DNA of 64,000 nt from NCBI GenBank assembly GCA_036497285.1, contig DASXJR010000121.1, positions 1 to 64,000 of the forward strand. The letters are read 5' to 3'. The DNA comes from RYN-133 sp036497285. Its GTDB lineage: Bacteria; Actinomycetota; Actinomycetes; Mycobacteriales; Jatrophihabitantaceae. Position numbers and translations under genes: made by a program. A model generated the notes under the pieces. The model saw only the letters and a list, made by a program, of their open reading frames with translations, made no database searches and was not told the origin of the DNA. Below are positions 24,771 to 33,461 of the stretch, in pieces (the stretch's first letter is position 1; each line of letters starts with the position of its first letter).

Positions 24771-26453
24771 CTAGGGCTTGTCCTTGGTCGCGGACCCGTC
24801 GGCGTCATCGCCGTCCTCGGCGTTCTCCTTGAGTTCCTTGCGAAGCAACTTGCCCGTGGCGTTGCGAGGCAGCTCGTCGACGAACTCGACGTCGCGGGGC
24901 ACTTTGTGCCGGGCCAGTTCGGACTTCACGTGCGCCTTGACTTCGTCCGCAGAGAGATTCTGGCCGTCGGTGACCACGATGAACGCCTTGAGCCGCGCGC
25001 CGAAATCCTTGTCCTCCACGCCGATCACCGCAGCGTCGGCGATCGCCTTGTGCTCGAGCAGCAGGTTCTCGACCTCGGCGGGGAAGACGTTCTCGCCGCC
25101 GGAGACGATCATGTCGTCGTCGCGCCCGTCGATGAACAACAACCCGTTCTCGTCGAAGTGGCCGACGTCGCCGGAGGACAGCAACCCGTCGATCTCGTCC
25201 TTCGATCCGCCACCGGTGTAGCCCGCGAACTTCAGCCCGCTGGCGACGAAGATCCGGCCGGTCACGCCAGCCTCACGGACGCGGTTGCCGTCCTGGTCGT
25301 AGATGTGCACCTTGCAGCCGACCGGGACCTTGCCCACCGTGCCCGGCGCCTTCTTCCAGTCCGCGGGGGTGGCGACGCTCGCGACGGCCACCTCGGTCGA
25401 GCCGTACAGGTTGTAGACGACGTCGCCGAACAGCTCCATCGCGTGATTGCCCACCTCGGGCGCCAGCGCCGAGCCCGCCAGAAAGATGATCTTCAGCGAG
25501 CCGGTGTCGTACTTCTTGATCTCTTCGTCCTTCAGCTCCAGCATCCGCTGGAGCATCGTGGGGACGAGCACGAGCGTCTCGCACTTGTACTGCTCGATCA
25601 TCTCGAGCGTCTTGCGCGGGTCGTACTTGCGCCGGGTCACGGTCGTCGAGCCCAGCGCGATGGTCAGCAGGAACTGCGAGAGTCCGGTGCCGTGGAACAG
25701 CGGCGCGCCGAAGAAGACCCGCTCGTTCATGCCCAGCGGTACCCGGTCGAGGAACTGCGCGGCGGCGAACGGCGAGCTGACCTGCCGCGCCGCTCCCTTC
25801 GGCGTGCCCGTCGTGCCGCTGGTGAGCAGCACGAGGCTGCCGACGGTCTTCGGTCGTGGGACGCCGGCGGTGGACGTGCCCTCGATCAGGTCCTCGAGCG
25901 TGGTGTGCTCGTTCGAGTCGTCATCGACCCAGGCGAGGAAGCGCGGGACGTCGGCGGGGACGTTGCCGAGGATCTCGCTGAACTCGACGTCGTACACGAG
26001 AGTGTCGGCGCCCTCGCGCTCGACGACCTCGGCGAACTGCGGCTTGGCGAAGCCGGTGTTCATCAGCAGCAGTTTCGCCCCGAGCTTGCCGGCGGCGAAC
26101 ATCGTCTCGACCAGCCCGCGGTGGTCGCGGCACAGCACCGCGATGACCGACTCGTCGGACAGCCCCTGTTCCCTCCACGCCCGGGCGAGCGCGTTCGATC
26201 GCTCGTCCAGTTCGCGGAACGTGAGTTCGCCGCGCTCGTCGACCAGACCGAGCATGTCGGGATCTCGGTGGGCGGCGATCCGGATGGCCCCGGCGACCAT
26301 GCCCCAGCCGCGCATGTTGAGCAGCGCGTAGGCAATGTCCTGGGGCTTGGTGACAGGAGCCATGCCGCTGCGCAACAACACGCCCGCTTCGCGCGCCGTG
26401 GTCGGCAGGCGCATGAGCTGCTGCCACGCCATGTCCAGATCGAGCTTGATCAT
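24771..26453 (-). CDS. FadD-like acyl-CoA synthetase (AMP-forming)
   Basis: A 560-residue ANL-superfamily ligase. The P-loop is LLTSGTTGTPKGA, with YGSTEVAVAS, then the hinge Asp region (GRDDDMIVSGGENVFPAEVE) and the C-terminal Lys motif (LPRNATGKLLRKEL). It activates a carboxylic acid as acyl-AMP and then acyl-CoA. It sits in a minus-strand group with a P450 upstream and DUF885/GDPD downstream, suggesting oxidation then activation of a lipid or terpenoid substrate (inference). The ATG follows gaggg. Confidence 0.9.
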   Translation of the reverse strand: MIKLDLDMAWQQLMRLPTTAREAGVLLRSGMAPVTKPQDIAYALLNMRGWGMVAGAIRIAAHRDPDMLGLVDERGELTFRELDERSNALARAWREQGLSDESVIAVLCRDHRGLVETMFAAGKLGAKLLLMNTGFAKPQFAEVVEREGADTLVYDVEFSEILGNVPADVPRFLAWVDDDSNEHTTLEDLIEGTSTAGVPRPKTVGSLVLLTSGTTGTPKGAARQVSSPFAAAQFLDRVPLGMNERVFFGAPLFHGTGLSQFLLTIALGSTTVTRRKYDPRKTLEMIEQYKCETLVLVPTMLQRMLELKDEEIKKYDTGSLKIIFLAGSALAPEVGNHAMELFGDVVYNLYGSTEVAVASVATPADWKKAPGTVGKVPVGCKVHIYDQDGNRVREAGVTGRIFVASGLKFAGYTGGGSKDEIDGLLSSGDVGHFDENGLLFIDGRDDDMIVSGGENVFPAEVENLLLEHKAIADAAVIGVEDKDFGARLKAFIVVTDGQNLSADEVKAHVKSELARHKVPRDVEFVDELPRNATGKLLRKELKENAEDGDDADGSATKDKP

Positions 26454-26521
26454 CCGCCCTCGCCTTCGTCAGGGAGCCCTGTCCCGGTGTACCCCGCTTG
26501 CACCCTGCCAGAACCCCGCCG

Positions 26522-27859
26522 TCAGGTCTTGTCGAGGCGGATCGGCAGGCCGTCCTTGGGGCGGGGGAGTGATGTCCAATCGATCGGCATGACGTAGTCG
26601 CGCGGCACGGACCAGCGGTGTCCGAGCAGCAGTTGGTGCATCGCGGCCTTGACCTGCATTCCACCGAAATGCAGCCCGATGCATTTGTGCACGCCGTTGC
26701 CGAAGGGCAGCCACGTGTTGCGGTGCACCTTGCCCTGCGGGCCGAAGCGATCCGGATCGAACTTGTCCGGCTCGGGCCAGTACTCCTCGAGGTGGTGCAG
26801 GCTCTGCAGACCGACCGACATGTCGATGTCGGCGGGGATCCGGTAGCCGAGGATCTCGGCCTCCTTGACCGTCTTGCGGGCCAGGGCCGGCACCGCGGTC
26901 ACGAGCCGCATGCACTCGCGCATCACCCGGTCGAGTGTCTCGACCTTGTCGATATCCTGGTACGCCAGCGTCGGCGTGCCGACCGCGATCGATTCGGCGC
27001 GGCACCTGTCCTGCCAGTCGGGGTGCCTGGCGAGGTAGTAGACCATCGTCGTCATCGTGATCGTCGTGGTGTCGTGCGACGCCATCAGCAGGAAGATCAT
27101 GTGGTTCACGACGTCCTCGTCGCTGAAGCTGCCGACGTCCTCCTCGGCGCGGGCATGGACGAGCGCGCTGAACAAGTCGTTGCCGTCGCCCGCCCGTTTG
27201 GCCGGGATGCGCGGGTAGAGGAACTGCTCGAGCGCGCGCCGTCCCTTCAGACCACGCGACCAACGTCCACCAGGCACGGGGAAGCGCAGCACGGCGGTGC
27301 CGGCCCGTACGCAGTCGACGAACGCGCGGTTGAGGCGGTCGGACTCGGGGCCGAGTTGTTCGCCCATGAACGTGCGCGTGGCGACGTCGAGGGTGACCTG
27401 CTTGATGGCGGGGTAGAAGCGGAAGTCGCGTTCGGTCTGCCAGCGCTTGAACCCGTCGGCGAGGGTCGCGTTCATCGGTTCGAGATAGCCGGCGAGCCGC
27501 TCGGCGGTGAACGCCTGCTGCATGATGCGCCGGTGTCGGTGATGCTCGTCGAAGTCGAGCAGCATCAGGCCGCGCGGGAAGAACTTGCCGATCAGGAAGC
27601 CCCATCCCGGTCCGTTGGCGAACGCGCGATCCCGGTTCTGCAGCACGATGGCCGCGGCCTCCGGGCCGCTCACCGTGATCTGCCGTCGCCCGAACGCGTT
27701 CAGCCACGACACGGGGCCGTACTTGTCGTAGCGCTCGCGCGAGTTGTACAGCTTGCCGGACAGGACGTCGAAGGTGTGGCCGACGATCGGCAGACCGCGG
27801 TCGCCCGGCACGTCCTTCAGTTCCTCGAGATCGGTTGCCTTGACGTTCTCGACCGCCAT
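26522..27859 (-). CDS. Cytochrome P450
   Basis: A 445-residue soluble P450. The I-helix motif is MASHDTTTIT (Ser-His in place of the usual Gly-Gly/Glu), the K-helix ExxR is ECMR, and the heme-binding loop is FGNGVHKCIGLHFGG with the Cys ligand. The ATG at 27857-27859 has a GGAGG placed close; a GTG at 27895 would add 12 residues. It is upstream of the acyl-CoA ligase on the same strand. Its start codon abuts the truncated TetR on the other strand, so it may have lost its original regulator. Confidence 0.93.
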   Translation of the reverse strand: MAVENVKATDLEELKDVPGDRGLPIVGHTFDVLSGKLYNSRERYDKYGPVSWLNAFGRRQITVSGPEAAAIVLQNRDRAFANGPGWGFLIGKFFPRGLMLLDFDEHHRHRRIMQQAFTAERLAGYLEPMNATLADGFKRWQTERDFRFYPAIKQVTLDVATRTFMGEQLGPESDRLNRAFVDCVRAGTAVLRFPVPGGRWSRGLKGRRALEQFLYPRIPAKRAGDGNDLFSALVHARAEEDVGSFSDEDVVNHMIFLLMASHDTTTITMTTMVYYLARHPDWQDRCRAESIAVGTPTLAYQDIDKVETLDRVMRECMRLVTAVPALARKTVKEAEILGYRIPADIDMSVGLQSLHHLEEYWPEPDKFDPDRFGPQGKVHRNTWLPFGNGVHKCIGLHFGGMQVKAAMHQLLLGHRWSVPRDYVMPIDWTSLPRPKDGLPIRLDKT

Positions 27860-28241
27860 GCCCTCCGACCCTATTCTGATAGCGACTGTTGTCACGCCCC
27901 TGTACCTCTACGAGAGTTTCGCCGATCTGGACGCCGGCTACGGCGTGGTGGCGACCGACCGGCGCAAGGCCACCACTCTGCTCGTCGCCGCGGCCGGTTA
28001 CGGGCCGCTCGCCGCGCGCCGCCAGCAGATCGTCGTCGACTACGCCGAACTCGCCCTCGCGAACTTGAGTCCGCTCGGGTCGCTGCGTGACCGCAAGCAG
28101 GCCACGGCGAGGGCGCTGTTCCTGATGGGCGGTGCCGGCGAGTTGATCGCGGCGGTGCTGTCCGGGCGGCTGAGGCTGTCCCGGGCCGCCCTCGTCGACC
28201 GGTTGACCGCGCTCCGGCTGGCGGTGTTGTCCAAGAACTGA
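27858..28241 (+). pseudogene. TetR regulator remnant lacking its DNA-binding domain
   Basis: The frame gives 127 residues. From residue 15 it reads LYLYESFADLDAGYG, the end of a TetR helix-turn-helix (the usual form is RYFYESFADLDAL), then a normal TetR C-terminal domain (RQQIVVDYAELALAN, RALFLMGGAGELIAAVLSGR). The preceding ~35 residues that form the DNA-binding helices are missing, and the DNA there is the P450 gene's 5' end on the other strand. A deletion at this junction is the simplest explanation. The only ATG overlaps the P450 start codon. The product, if made, could not bind DNA. Confidence 0.65.
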
Positions 28242-28261
28242 ATCCGTGGTTCAGTTCTTGG
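28231..28261. promoter_or_regulatory. Perfect 12-bp-arm palindrome at the start of the next TetR gene
   Basis: CCAAGAACTGAA (28231-28242) and TTCAGTTCTTGG (28250-28261) are perfect inverted repeats with a 7-nt spacer. The right arm ends 1 nt before the GTG start of the TetR gene, and the left arm contains the stop codon of the TetR remnant. It may be an autoregulatory operator acting on a leaderless promoter, or the remnant's old terminator. The position favours the first. Confidence 0.6.
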
Positions 28262-28262
28262 T

Positions 28263-28874
28263 GTGGCGTACCGGCGGACGGAACAGGTGCAGGCGCGACT
28301 GGACGCTCAGCGCGACCGTATCGTCTCGGCCGCCACGCACCAGCTCGCCGAGCACGGGTACGCCGGCTGCTCCATCGCCGCGGTCGCCAACCAGGCCGGT
28401 GTCGCCGCCGGCACGGTCTACAACCATGTGCCGGGCAAGGCCCAGCTCGTCGCCGAGGTCTTTCGCGCGGTCGTCGGACGCGAGGTCGACGCGGTGCGCA
28501 ACGCGGTCGAAGCGGCCGAGCCGATCACGGCCGCACGGATCACCGCACTCGTCGAGACCTTCGCGCTGCGGGCGTTGAAGTCGCCGCGGCTGGCCTATGC
28601 ACTGCTGGTCGAGCCCGTCGACCCCGTCGTCGAGGAGCTGCGCCTGCAGTTCCGGGTGGCGTTCCGCGATATCGCCGCAACCGCGATCGAAGCCGGTGTC
28701 GTCGCGGGCGAGGTCCCGCCGCAGGACGCCACCGTCGTCGCAGCCGCGCTGGTCGGCGCGATCGGCGAGGCGCTCGGCGGTCCGCTCAGCGGTGACCCCG
28801 ACCCGTCGGCCGTCCCGGCTCTGATCACCTTCGCCCTGCGCTCGATCGGAGTCACCGATGCCGCACACGCATGA
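28263..28874 (+). CDS. TetR-family regulator upstream of aidB-like gene
   Basis: A 203-residue TetR protein: QRDRIVSAATHQLAEHGYAG, then CSIAAVANQAGVAAGTVYNHV as helix-turn-helix and an all-helical C-terminal half with AYALLVEPVDPVVEELRL. The GTG at 28263 is directly after a long palindrome, leaving no room for a Shine-Dalgarno, so the mRNA may be leaderless. Its 3' end overlaps the AidB-like gene by 17 nt, implying co-transcription and a local regulatory role. Confidence 0.88.
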   Translation: MAYRRTEQVQARLDAQRDRIVSAATHQLAEHGYAGCSIAAVANQAGVAAGTVYNHVPGKAQLVAEVFRAVVGREVDAVRNAVEAAEPITAARITALVETFALRALKSPRLAYALLVEPVDPVVEELRLQFRVAFRDIAATAIEAGVVAGEVPPQDATVVAAALVGAIGEALGGPLSGDPDPSAVPALITFALRSIGVTDAAHA

Positions 28875-30486
28875 CGTCACCAACCAGGTTCCGCCGCTGA
28901 CCTCGGACATCAGCACATTCCCGGCGCTGCTCGAGGGACTGCACCGCGAGCGCGCGGGGTGGGCCGAACCGGAGGTACGCGAACTCGGGCAGCTCGCGAA
29001 CAGCGGCGCCGCGCAGGAGTGGGGACGGGTGGCGAACGAGCACCCGCCGGTGCTGCACACGCACGACCGCTACGGCAACCGCATCGACGAGGTCGAGTAC
29101 CTGCCGCAGTACCACGAGCTGATGCAAGTGGCCGTGGAGCACGGCCTGCACGGTGCGCCGTGGGCGTCTGAGCGCGAGGGTGCGCACGTGGCCCGCGCCG
29201 CGAAGCTGATGGCGTGGGGTGTCGCGGACGCCGGCCACCTGTGCCCGATCTCGATGACCTACGCCGTGGTGCCGGCGCTGCGTGCCACCCCGGGCCTCGC
29301 CGCGCAGTACGAGCCGCTGCTGACCAGCACGTCCTACGACTACGGGCTGCGCGCGCCGCTCACCAAGCACGGGCTGATCGCCGGCATGTCGATGACCGAG
29401 AAGCAGGGCGGTTCGGACGTGCGCGCCAACACCACGTCCGCCGTCCCGAACCAGGACGGCAGCTACCGGCTGACCGGGCACAAGTGGTTCACGTCCGCGC
29501 CGATGTCCGACCTGTTCCTCACCCTCGCCCAGGCGCCGGCCGGCCTGTCGTGCTTCCTCGTCCCGCGCGTGCTGCCGGACGGGTCTCGCAACGCCTTCTA
29601 CGTGCAGCGGCTCAAGGACAAGCTCGGCAACAAGTCGAACGCGTCGTCCGAGATCGAGTACGAGGACGCCATCGGCTGGCTGGTCGGTGCGGAGGGGCGG
29701 GGCGTGCGGACCATCATCGAGATGGTCAACATGACCCGCCTCGACTGTGCGCTGATGGCTGCGGGCGGTATGCGCATCGGTACGGCCCACGCGGTGCACC
29801 ACGCAACGCACCGGTCGGTGTTCGGCAAGCGGCTGCTCGACCAACCGGCGATGGTGAACGTACTTGCCGACCTGGCCGTCGACTCCGAGGCCGCGACCAC
29901 GGTTGTGCTGCGACTGGCGGGTGCCGTCGACCGCGCCCTGCGCGGTGATGCGCGCGAGGCGGCGTTCCGGCGGGTCGGACTCGCGGTGACCAAGTACTGG
30001 CTCTGCAAGCGCTGGTCGACACATGCGGCCGAAGCGCTGGAATGCCTCGGCGGCAACGGTTACATCGAGGACTCCGGGCTGCCGCGGCTCTACCGCGAGG
30101 CGCCGCTCGTGTCGATCTGGGAGGGGTCGGGCAACGTCGCGGCGCTCGACACGCTGCGCGCGATGGTGCGTGAGCCGTCCGCGGTCGAGGCGTTCTTCGG
30201 CGAACTCGAGCTGGCCGAGGGCACTGACGCGCGCTACGACGACGCGCTCGCCCTGCTGCGCAAGCAGTTCAGCGACGCCGATCAGCTCGAGTACCGCGCC
30301 CGGCACATCGCCGAGCAGATGGCGATACTGCTGCAGGGTTCGTTGCTGCTGCGCGTCGGAAACCCCGCCGTGGCCGATGCATTCGTCGCTTCGCGGCTGG
30401 CGCGTGACTGGGGCGTCGCCTACGGCACGCTGCCGACCGGGGTCGACACCGCGACGATCCTCGAGCGCGCTGCCGTCCCTGTGTGA
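28858..30486 (+). CDS. AidB-like acyl-CoA dehydrogenase
   Basis: A 542-residue flavoprotein of the AidB branch. It has GMSMTEKQGGSDVRANTT, TGHKWFTSAPMSDLFL, and the C-terminal ALECLGGNGYIEDSGLPRLYREAPL...WEGSGNV segment conserved in AidB. E. coli AidB is an adaptive-response flavoprotein with isovaleryl-CoA dehydrogenase activity that also binds DNA. Whether that applies here is open; the TetR partner suggests acyl-CoA catabolism instead. The start ATG lies inside the 3' end of the TetR gene. Confidence 0.9.
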   Translation: MPHTHDVTNQVPPLTSDISTFPALLEGLHRERAGWAEPEVRELGQLANSGAAQEWGRVANEHPPVLHTHDRYGNRIDEVEYLPQYHELMQVAVEHGLHGAPWASEREGAHVARAAKLMAWGVADAGHLCPISMTYAVVPALRATPGLAAQYEPLLTSTSYDYGLRAPLTKHGLIAGMSMTEKQGGSDVRANTTSAVPNQDGSYRLTGHKWFTSAPMSDLFLTLAQAPAGLSCFLVPRVLPDGSRNAFYVQRLKDKLGNKSNASSEIEYEDAIGWLVGAEGRGVRTIIEMVNMTRLDCALMAAGGMRIGTAHAVHHATHRSVFGKRLLDQPAMVNVLADLAVDSEAATTVVLRLAGAVDRALRGDAREAAFRRVGLAVTKYWLCKRWSTHAAEALECLGGNGYIEDSGLPRLYREAPLVSIWEGSGNVAALDTLRAMVREPSAVEAFFGELELAEGTDARYDDALALLRKQFSDADQLEYRARHIAEQMAILLQGSLLLRVGNPAVADAFVASRLARDWGVAYGTLPTGVDTATILERAAVPV

Positions 30487-30557
30487 TCAAGCGGAATTGA
30501 CGAGTTCCAGCATGTGCGCGATGCGCTCCTCTCGGTCACGGCGCCATCAAATCACTT

Positions 30558-30571
30558 CGCGAGTGGTCACT
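30558..30571. repeat. Short repeat CGCGAGTGGTCACT, copy 2
   Basis: Identical to 3158-3171 and also placed at a convergent gene junction; its last base belongs to the stop codon of the metal ABC permease. The rest of the 84-nt gap 30487-30570 holds no complete gene. Confidence 0.55.
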
Positions 30572-31419
30572 TACGCGCCGAGTGCCCGCGTGCGGCGATA
30601 GCCGATGAGCCGGCACACCGCGTAGATCGCGAACGAGATCGTGGTGATGTACGGACTGATCGGGATGCCGTCCGAGCCGACCGCGATCATGATGCCGCCG
30701 ACCGTCGATGTGGTCGCGAACAGCACCGACAGCACCGGTACGAGCACCGGCGAGGCCGTCACGCGCATTGCGGCCGCGGCCGGCGTGCACACGATCGACA
30801 ACACGAGCAGCGCACCGACCACTTGGATCGACATCGCCACGGTCAGGCCGAGTACGAGCATGAATGCGGGCGACAGCAGACGCACCGGCACCCCGCGCGC
30901 CGCCGCCGCTTCGGGATCGGTGCTGGCGAACACGAGCGGACGCCACATGACCGCGAGCGCGAGCACGACTGCGACCGACGTCCAGATCAGGTAGGTCAGC
31001 TGCACGGTGTCGACCGCGACGATCTGGCCGAGCAGCGTGCCGAACTTGTTCGCCGACCTGCCCCGGTACAGCGCGAGGAACAGCACCCCGAGGCCGAGCC
31101 CGAACGGCATGAGCACGCCGATGATCGAGTTGCGCTCGCGCGCGCGGACGCCGAGCACGCCGATGATCAACGCGGCGAGCAGCGACCCGAGGATCGAGCC
31201 GAGCACCACGCTGATGCCGGCCAGGAGCGCGGCCGCGGCACCGGCGAACGACAGCTCCGAGATGCCGTGCACGGCGAAGGGCAGGTCGCGCATCATCACG
31301 AACGTGCTGATCAGCCCGCACACCACACCCAGCACCGCGCCGGCGATGATCGAGTTGTGCACGAGCGCGAGCAGCGCGCCGTAGTCGCTGAAGTCGAAGA
31401 TCCGCTGCCAGATGGTCAT
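30571..31419 (-). CDS. Metal ABC transporter permease (ZnuB/MntB family)
   Basis: A 282-residue ABC-3 type permease with about eight TM helices. Family signatures are FAVHGISELSFAGAAAALL and GLTVAMSIQVVGALLVLSIVCTPAA. It forms the channel for Zn2+ or Mn2+ uptake with the ATPase 7 nt upstream and the binding lipoprotein encoded first. It is the last gene of the three-gene minus-strand operon. Confidence 0.93.
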   Translation of the reverse strand: MTIWQRIFDFSDYGALLALVHNSIIAGAVLGVVCGLISTFVMMRDLPFAVHGISELSFAGAAAALLAGISVVLGSILGSLLAALIIGVLGVRARERNSIIGVLMPFGLGLGVLFLALYRGRSANKFGTLLGQIVAVDTVQLTYLIWTSVAVVLALAVMWRPLVFASTDPEAAAARGVPVRLLSPAFMLVLGLTVAMSIQVVGALLVLSIVCTPAAAAMRVTASPVLVPVLSVLFATTSTVGGIMIAVGSDGIPISPYITTISFAIYAVCRLIGYRRTRALGA

Positions 31420-31426
31420 GCCGGGC

Positions 31427-32224
31427 TCACGTCACGACCGCCTCGTCGTGATGTGCGTGCTCGTCCGGGACGCCGGCGACGATGATCCGCCCGCCAGTCC
31501 GGATCACGTCGACCTGCCGCCCGTAGAGCCCGGTCAGCGTCTGCGAGGTCATCACCTCGTCGACCGTCCCCACCCGGAACTGGTTGTCGGCGAGATAGAG
31601 CACCCGGTCGACGTACGGCAGCACCGGGTTGATCTCGTGGGTCACGAACACCACCGCGGTACCGTGCTGGCGCCGCCGCTGGTCGATCAGTTCGGTGATC
31701 GCCACCTGGTGGTTGAGGTCGAGCGAGAGCAGCGGCTCGTCGCACAGCAGCAGCTTGGGATCGCTGGCCAGGGCCTGGGCGATGCGTACGCGCTGCTGTT
31801 CGCCCCCCGACAGCAGGCCGATCGGGGCATCCGCGTACCCGGCCGCCCCGACCGAGGCGAGTGCGGCCTCGACGACGTCTCGTCGACGCGAGCCGCCCCG
31901 GCCGATGCCCCAGCGGTGCCCGTCGATGCCCAGTCCGACCAAGTCGCGGGCACGCAGCGGCGTGAGCGGGTCGAGCGCGCGCTGCTGCGGCACGTACCCG
32001 ATCAGCGTGCTGCCCCGGCGGGCCGGGTGCCCGTCGACGAGCACCTGCCCCGCGCTGAGCGGCTGCAGCCCCAGCACGGCGCGCAACAGGCTGGTCTTGC
32101 CGGACCCGTTCGCCCCGAGCACGGCGAGGAACTCACCGGCGGCCACGTCGAGGTCGAGGCCGTGCCACAGCTCGCGGTCGCGGTAGCCGAGCGCGGCGCC
32201 GCGCAGTTCGAGTACCGGGGTCAT
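31427..32224 (-). CDS. Metal ABC transporter ATP-binding protein (ZnuC/MntA family)
   Basis: A 265-residue ABC ATPase: Walker A GANGSGKTSLL, Q-loop YVPQQRAL, signature LLSGGEQQRVRIAQAL, Walker B LLLCDEPLLSLD, and the switch His in FVTHEINPV. The ATG overlaps the stop of the binding-protein gene (ATGA) and the permease follows after 7 nt, so all three are translated together. A His-rich C-terminal end (DEHAHHDEA) could bind metal. Confidence 0.94.
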   Translation of the reverse strand: MTPVLELRGAALGYRDRELWHGLDLDVAAGEFLAVLGANGSGKTSLLRAVLGLQPLSAGQVLVDGHPARRGSTLIGYVPQQRALDPLTPLRARDLVGLGIDGHRWGIGRGGSRRRDVVEAALASVGAAGYADAPIGLLSGGEQQRVRIAQALASDPKLLLCDEPLLSLDLNHQVAITELIDQRRRQHGTAVVFVTHEINPVLPYVDRVLYLADNQFRVGTVDEVMTSQTLTGLYGRQVDVIRTGGRIIVAGVPDEHAHHDEAVVT

Positions 32225-33114
32225 CGGGCCAGCGCCTTCGCCAGGGCCTGTAGGTTGCCGCGCATCCAGGCCAGGTAGGTCGTCCCGCTCGGCAACGTCT
32301 CGCTCATCGGTACGGCCGGCACTCCGACGGCCCGGGCCGAGGCCAGTACTCGGGTGGTCTCGGCGCCGGCGGTCTGGTCGTTGTAGACGAGCGCGCGCAC
32401 GACATGGTCGTCGAACAGCTCCAGGGTCTGTTCCAGCACCGATACCGAGGCGTCCGTGCCGTCCTCGACGCTGGTGCTGAACTGCTCGGGGGTGCGGTTG
32501 ACCAGACCGCAGGCGGCCAGCAGGTAGCCGGGCAACGGCTCGGTGATCGCGACAGGCGTACCGCGGTAGCGCGCTCGCAGCGCACGCTCGGTGCGTTGCA
32601 GTTCGCGCAGCCCGGCCCGCAACCGGACCGCGTTGTGACCGAACGTCGCGGCCGCGGACGGACGACGCGCCGACAGCACCGCCGCCACCCGGGTCACGAA
32701 CCGCTCGACGGTCGCGAAGTCGTACCAGACGTGCTCGTTGAACGATTCCGTGACCGGGCGGCCGCTCAGTGCGGCGACGCGAATGGTCGTAGCGCTCTTC
32801 CTGCCGGACGCGCTGCGCATCCGGTCCATGAAGTCGTCGTAGCCGGCGCCGTTCTCGACGATCACGTCGGCGCGCGACAGAGCCAACTGATCGCGGGCGC
32901 TGGCCTGATAGGAGTGCGGGTCCTGCGACGGGTCGTCGATGAAGGCAGTCACGTCCGCCGACGCACCGGCGACGTCACGAACGAGGTCGGCGTAGACATC
33001 GGTCGAGACGACGACCTGCAGCCGGTCGTCCCGAGCGCCGGCGGCGGAGCATCCGGCGGCTGCCGCCAGGACGAGGGCGAGAGGCAGCGAGAGGACGGTG
33101 CGCAGTCGGGCCAT
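32221..33114 (-). CDS. Metal-binding lipoprotein of the ABC transporter (cluster A-I)
   Basis: A 297-residue lipoprotein; the lipobox is AAAAGC with Cys at about residue 22. Four metal ligands of the PsaA/ZnuA fold can be placed: His in DPHSYQ, His in NEHVWYD, Glu in ITEPLPGYLL and Asp in YNDQT. The third ligand is Glu, as in Mn2+-binding PsaA/MntC, rather than the His of ZnuA, and the His-rich loop of ZnuA is missing. Mn2+ is therefore as likely as Zn2+. The start follows a strong ggggagg, with a palindrome just upstream. Confidence 0.9.
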   Translation of the reverse strand: MARLRTVLSLPLALVLAAAAGCSAAGARDDRLQVVVSTDVYADLVRDVAGASADVTAFIDDPSQDPHSYQASARDQLALSRADVIVENGAGYDDFMDRMRSASGRKSATTIRVAALSGRPVTESFNEHVWYDFATVERFVTRVAAVLSARRPSAAATFGHNAVRLRAGLRELQRTERALRARYRGTPVAITEPLPGYLLAACGLVNRTPEQFSTSVEDGTDASVSVLEQTLELFDDHVVRALVYNDQTAGAETTRVLASARAVGVPAVPMSETLPSGTTYLAWMRGNLQALAKALAR

Positions 33115-33129
33115 TGCCTCCCCTTACCG

Positions 33130-33145
33130 ATATCGACAACGATAT
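33130..33145. promoter_or_regulatory. ATATCG-ACAA-CGATAT palindrome upstream of the metal operon
   Basis: A perfect 6-bp inverted repeat with 4-nt spacer, starting 16 nt upstream of the lipoprotein start codon, in an AT-rich patch. It suits an operator of a metal-responsive repressor (Zur, MntR or similar), but it matches no box I can name with confidence. Confidence 0.5.
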
Positions 33146-33215
33146 TCAATAAGAGGTTAGCAGCAATGACCTGGCACGGAATCGCTGGGTTGCCGGGTTC
33201 GCGGGGGAGCGAGGC

Positions 33216-33461
33216 TCAGCTGGCGCGGCGGTGCGGCGAGGCCATCAGCAGTTCAGCGCGCCGGGCGCCGCAGCTCTGACCGTTCGGGAGCAACTCGCCG
33301 AAGTCCTCGAAGAGCACGATGCCGTTGCAGAGCAGGCTCCAGCCCTGCTCCGGGTGTGACACGAGCACGTGCGCGGCGTCCCGGTCGGTCGCGTCGATCG
33401 ACGGGCACCGCGGCGTGTGATGGCACTCGGCGCGACTTGAGGCTTCGTGGGTGATCGTCAT
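33216..33461 (-). CDS. DUF5999-family small protein
   Basis: An 81-residue protein matching a small, actinobacteria-wide family of unknown function (DUF5999). The core is CHHTPRCPSIDATDRDAAH followed by HPEQGWSLLCNGIVLFEDFGELLPNG. Cys and His residues at the N terminus could bind metal. The ATG at 33459-33461 gives the usual family length; a longer frame upstream is unconserved. Confidence 0.85.
   Translation of the reverse strand: MTITHEASSRAECHHTPRCPSIDATDRDAAHVLVSHPEQGWSLLCNGIVLFEDFGELLPNGQSCGARRAELLMASPHRRAS

Noticed and set aside
28858..30486. Assigning a DNA-repair role (AidB) to the acyl-CoA dehydrogenase
   Set aside because: The sequence supports only the family; the TetR context fits lipid catabolism as well.
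30487..30545. Minus-strand tail ending RDREERIAHMLELVNSA
   Set aside because: Looks coding-like but is closed by an upstream stop a few codons before, with no start; too short to support a pseudogene.
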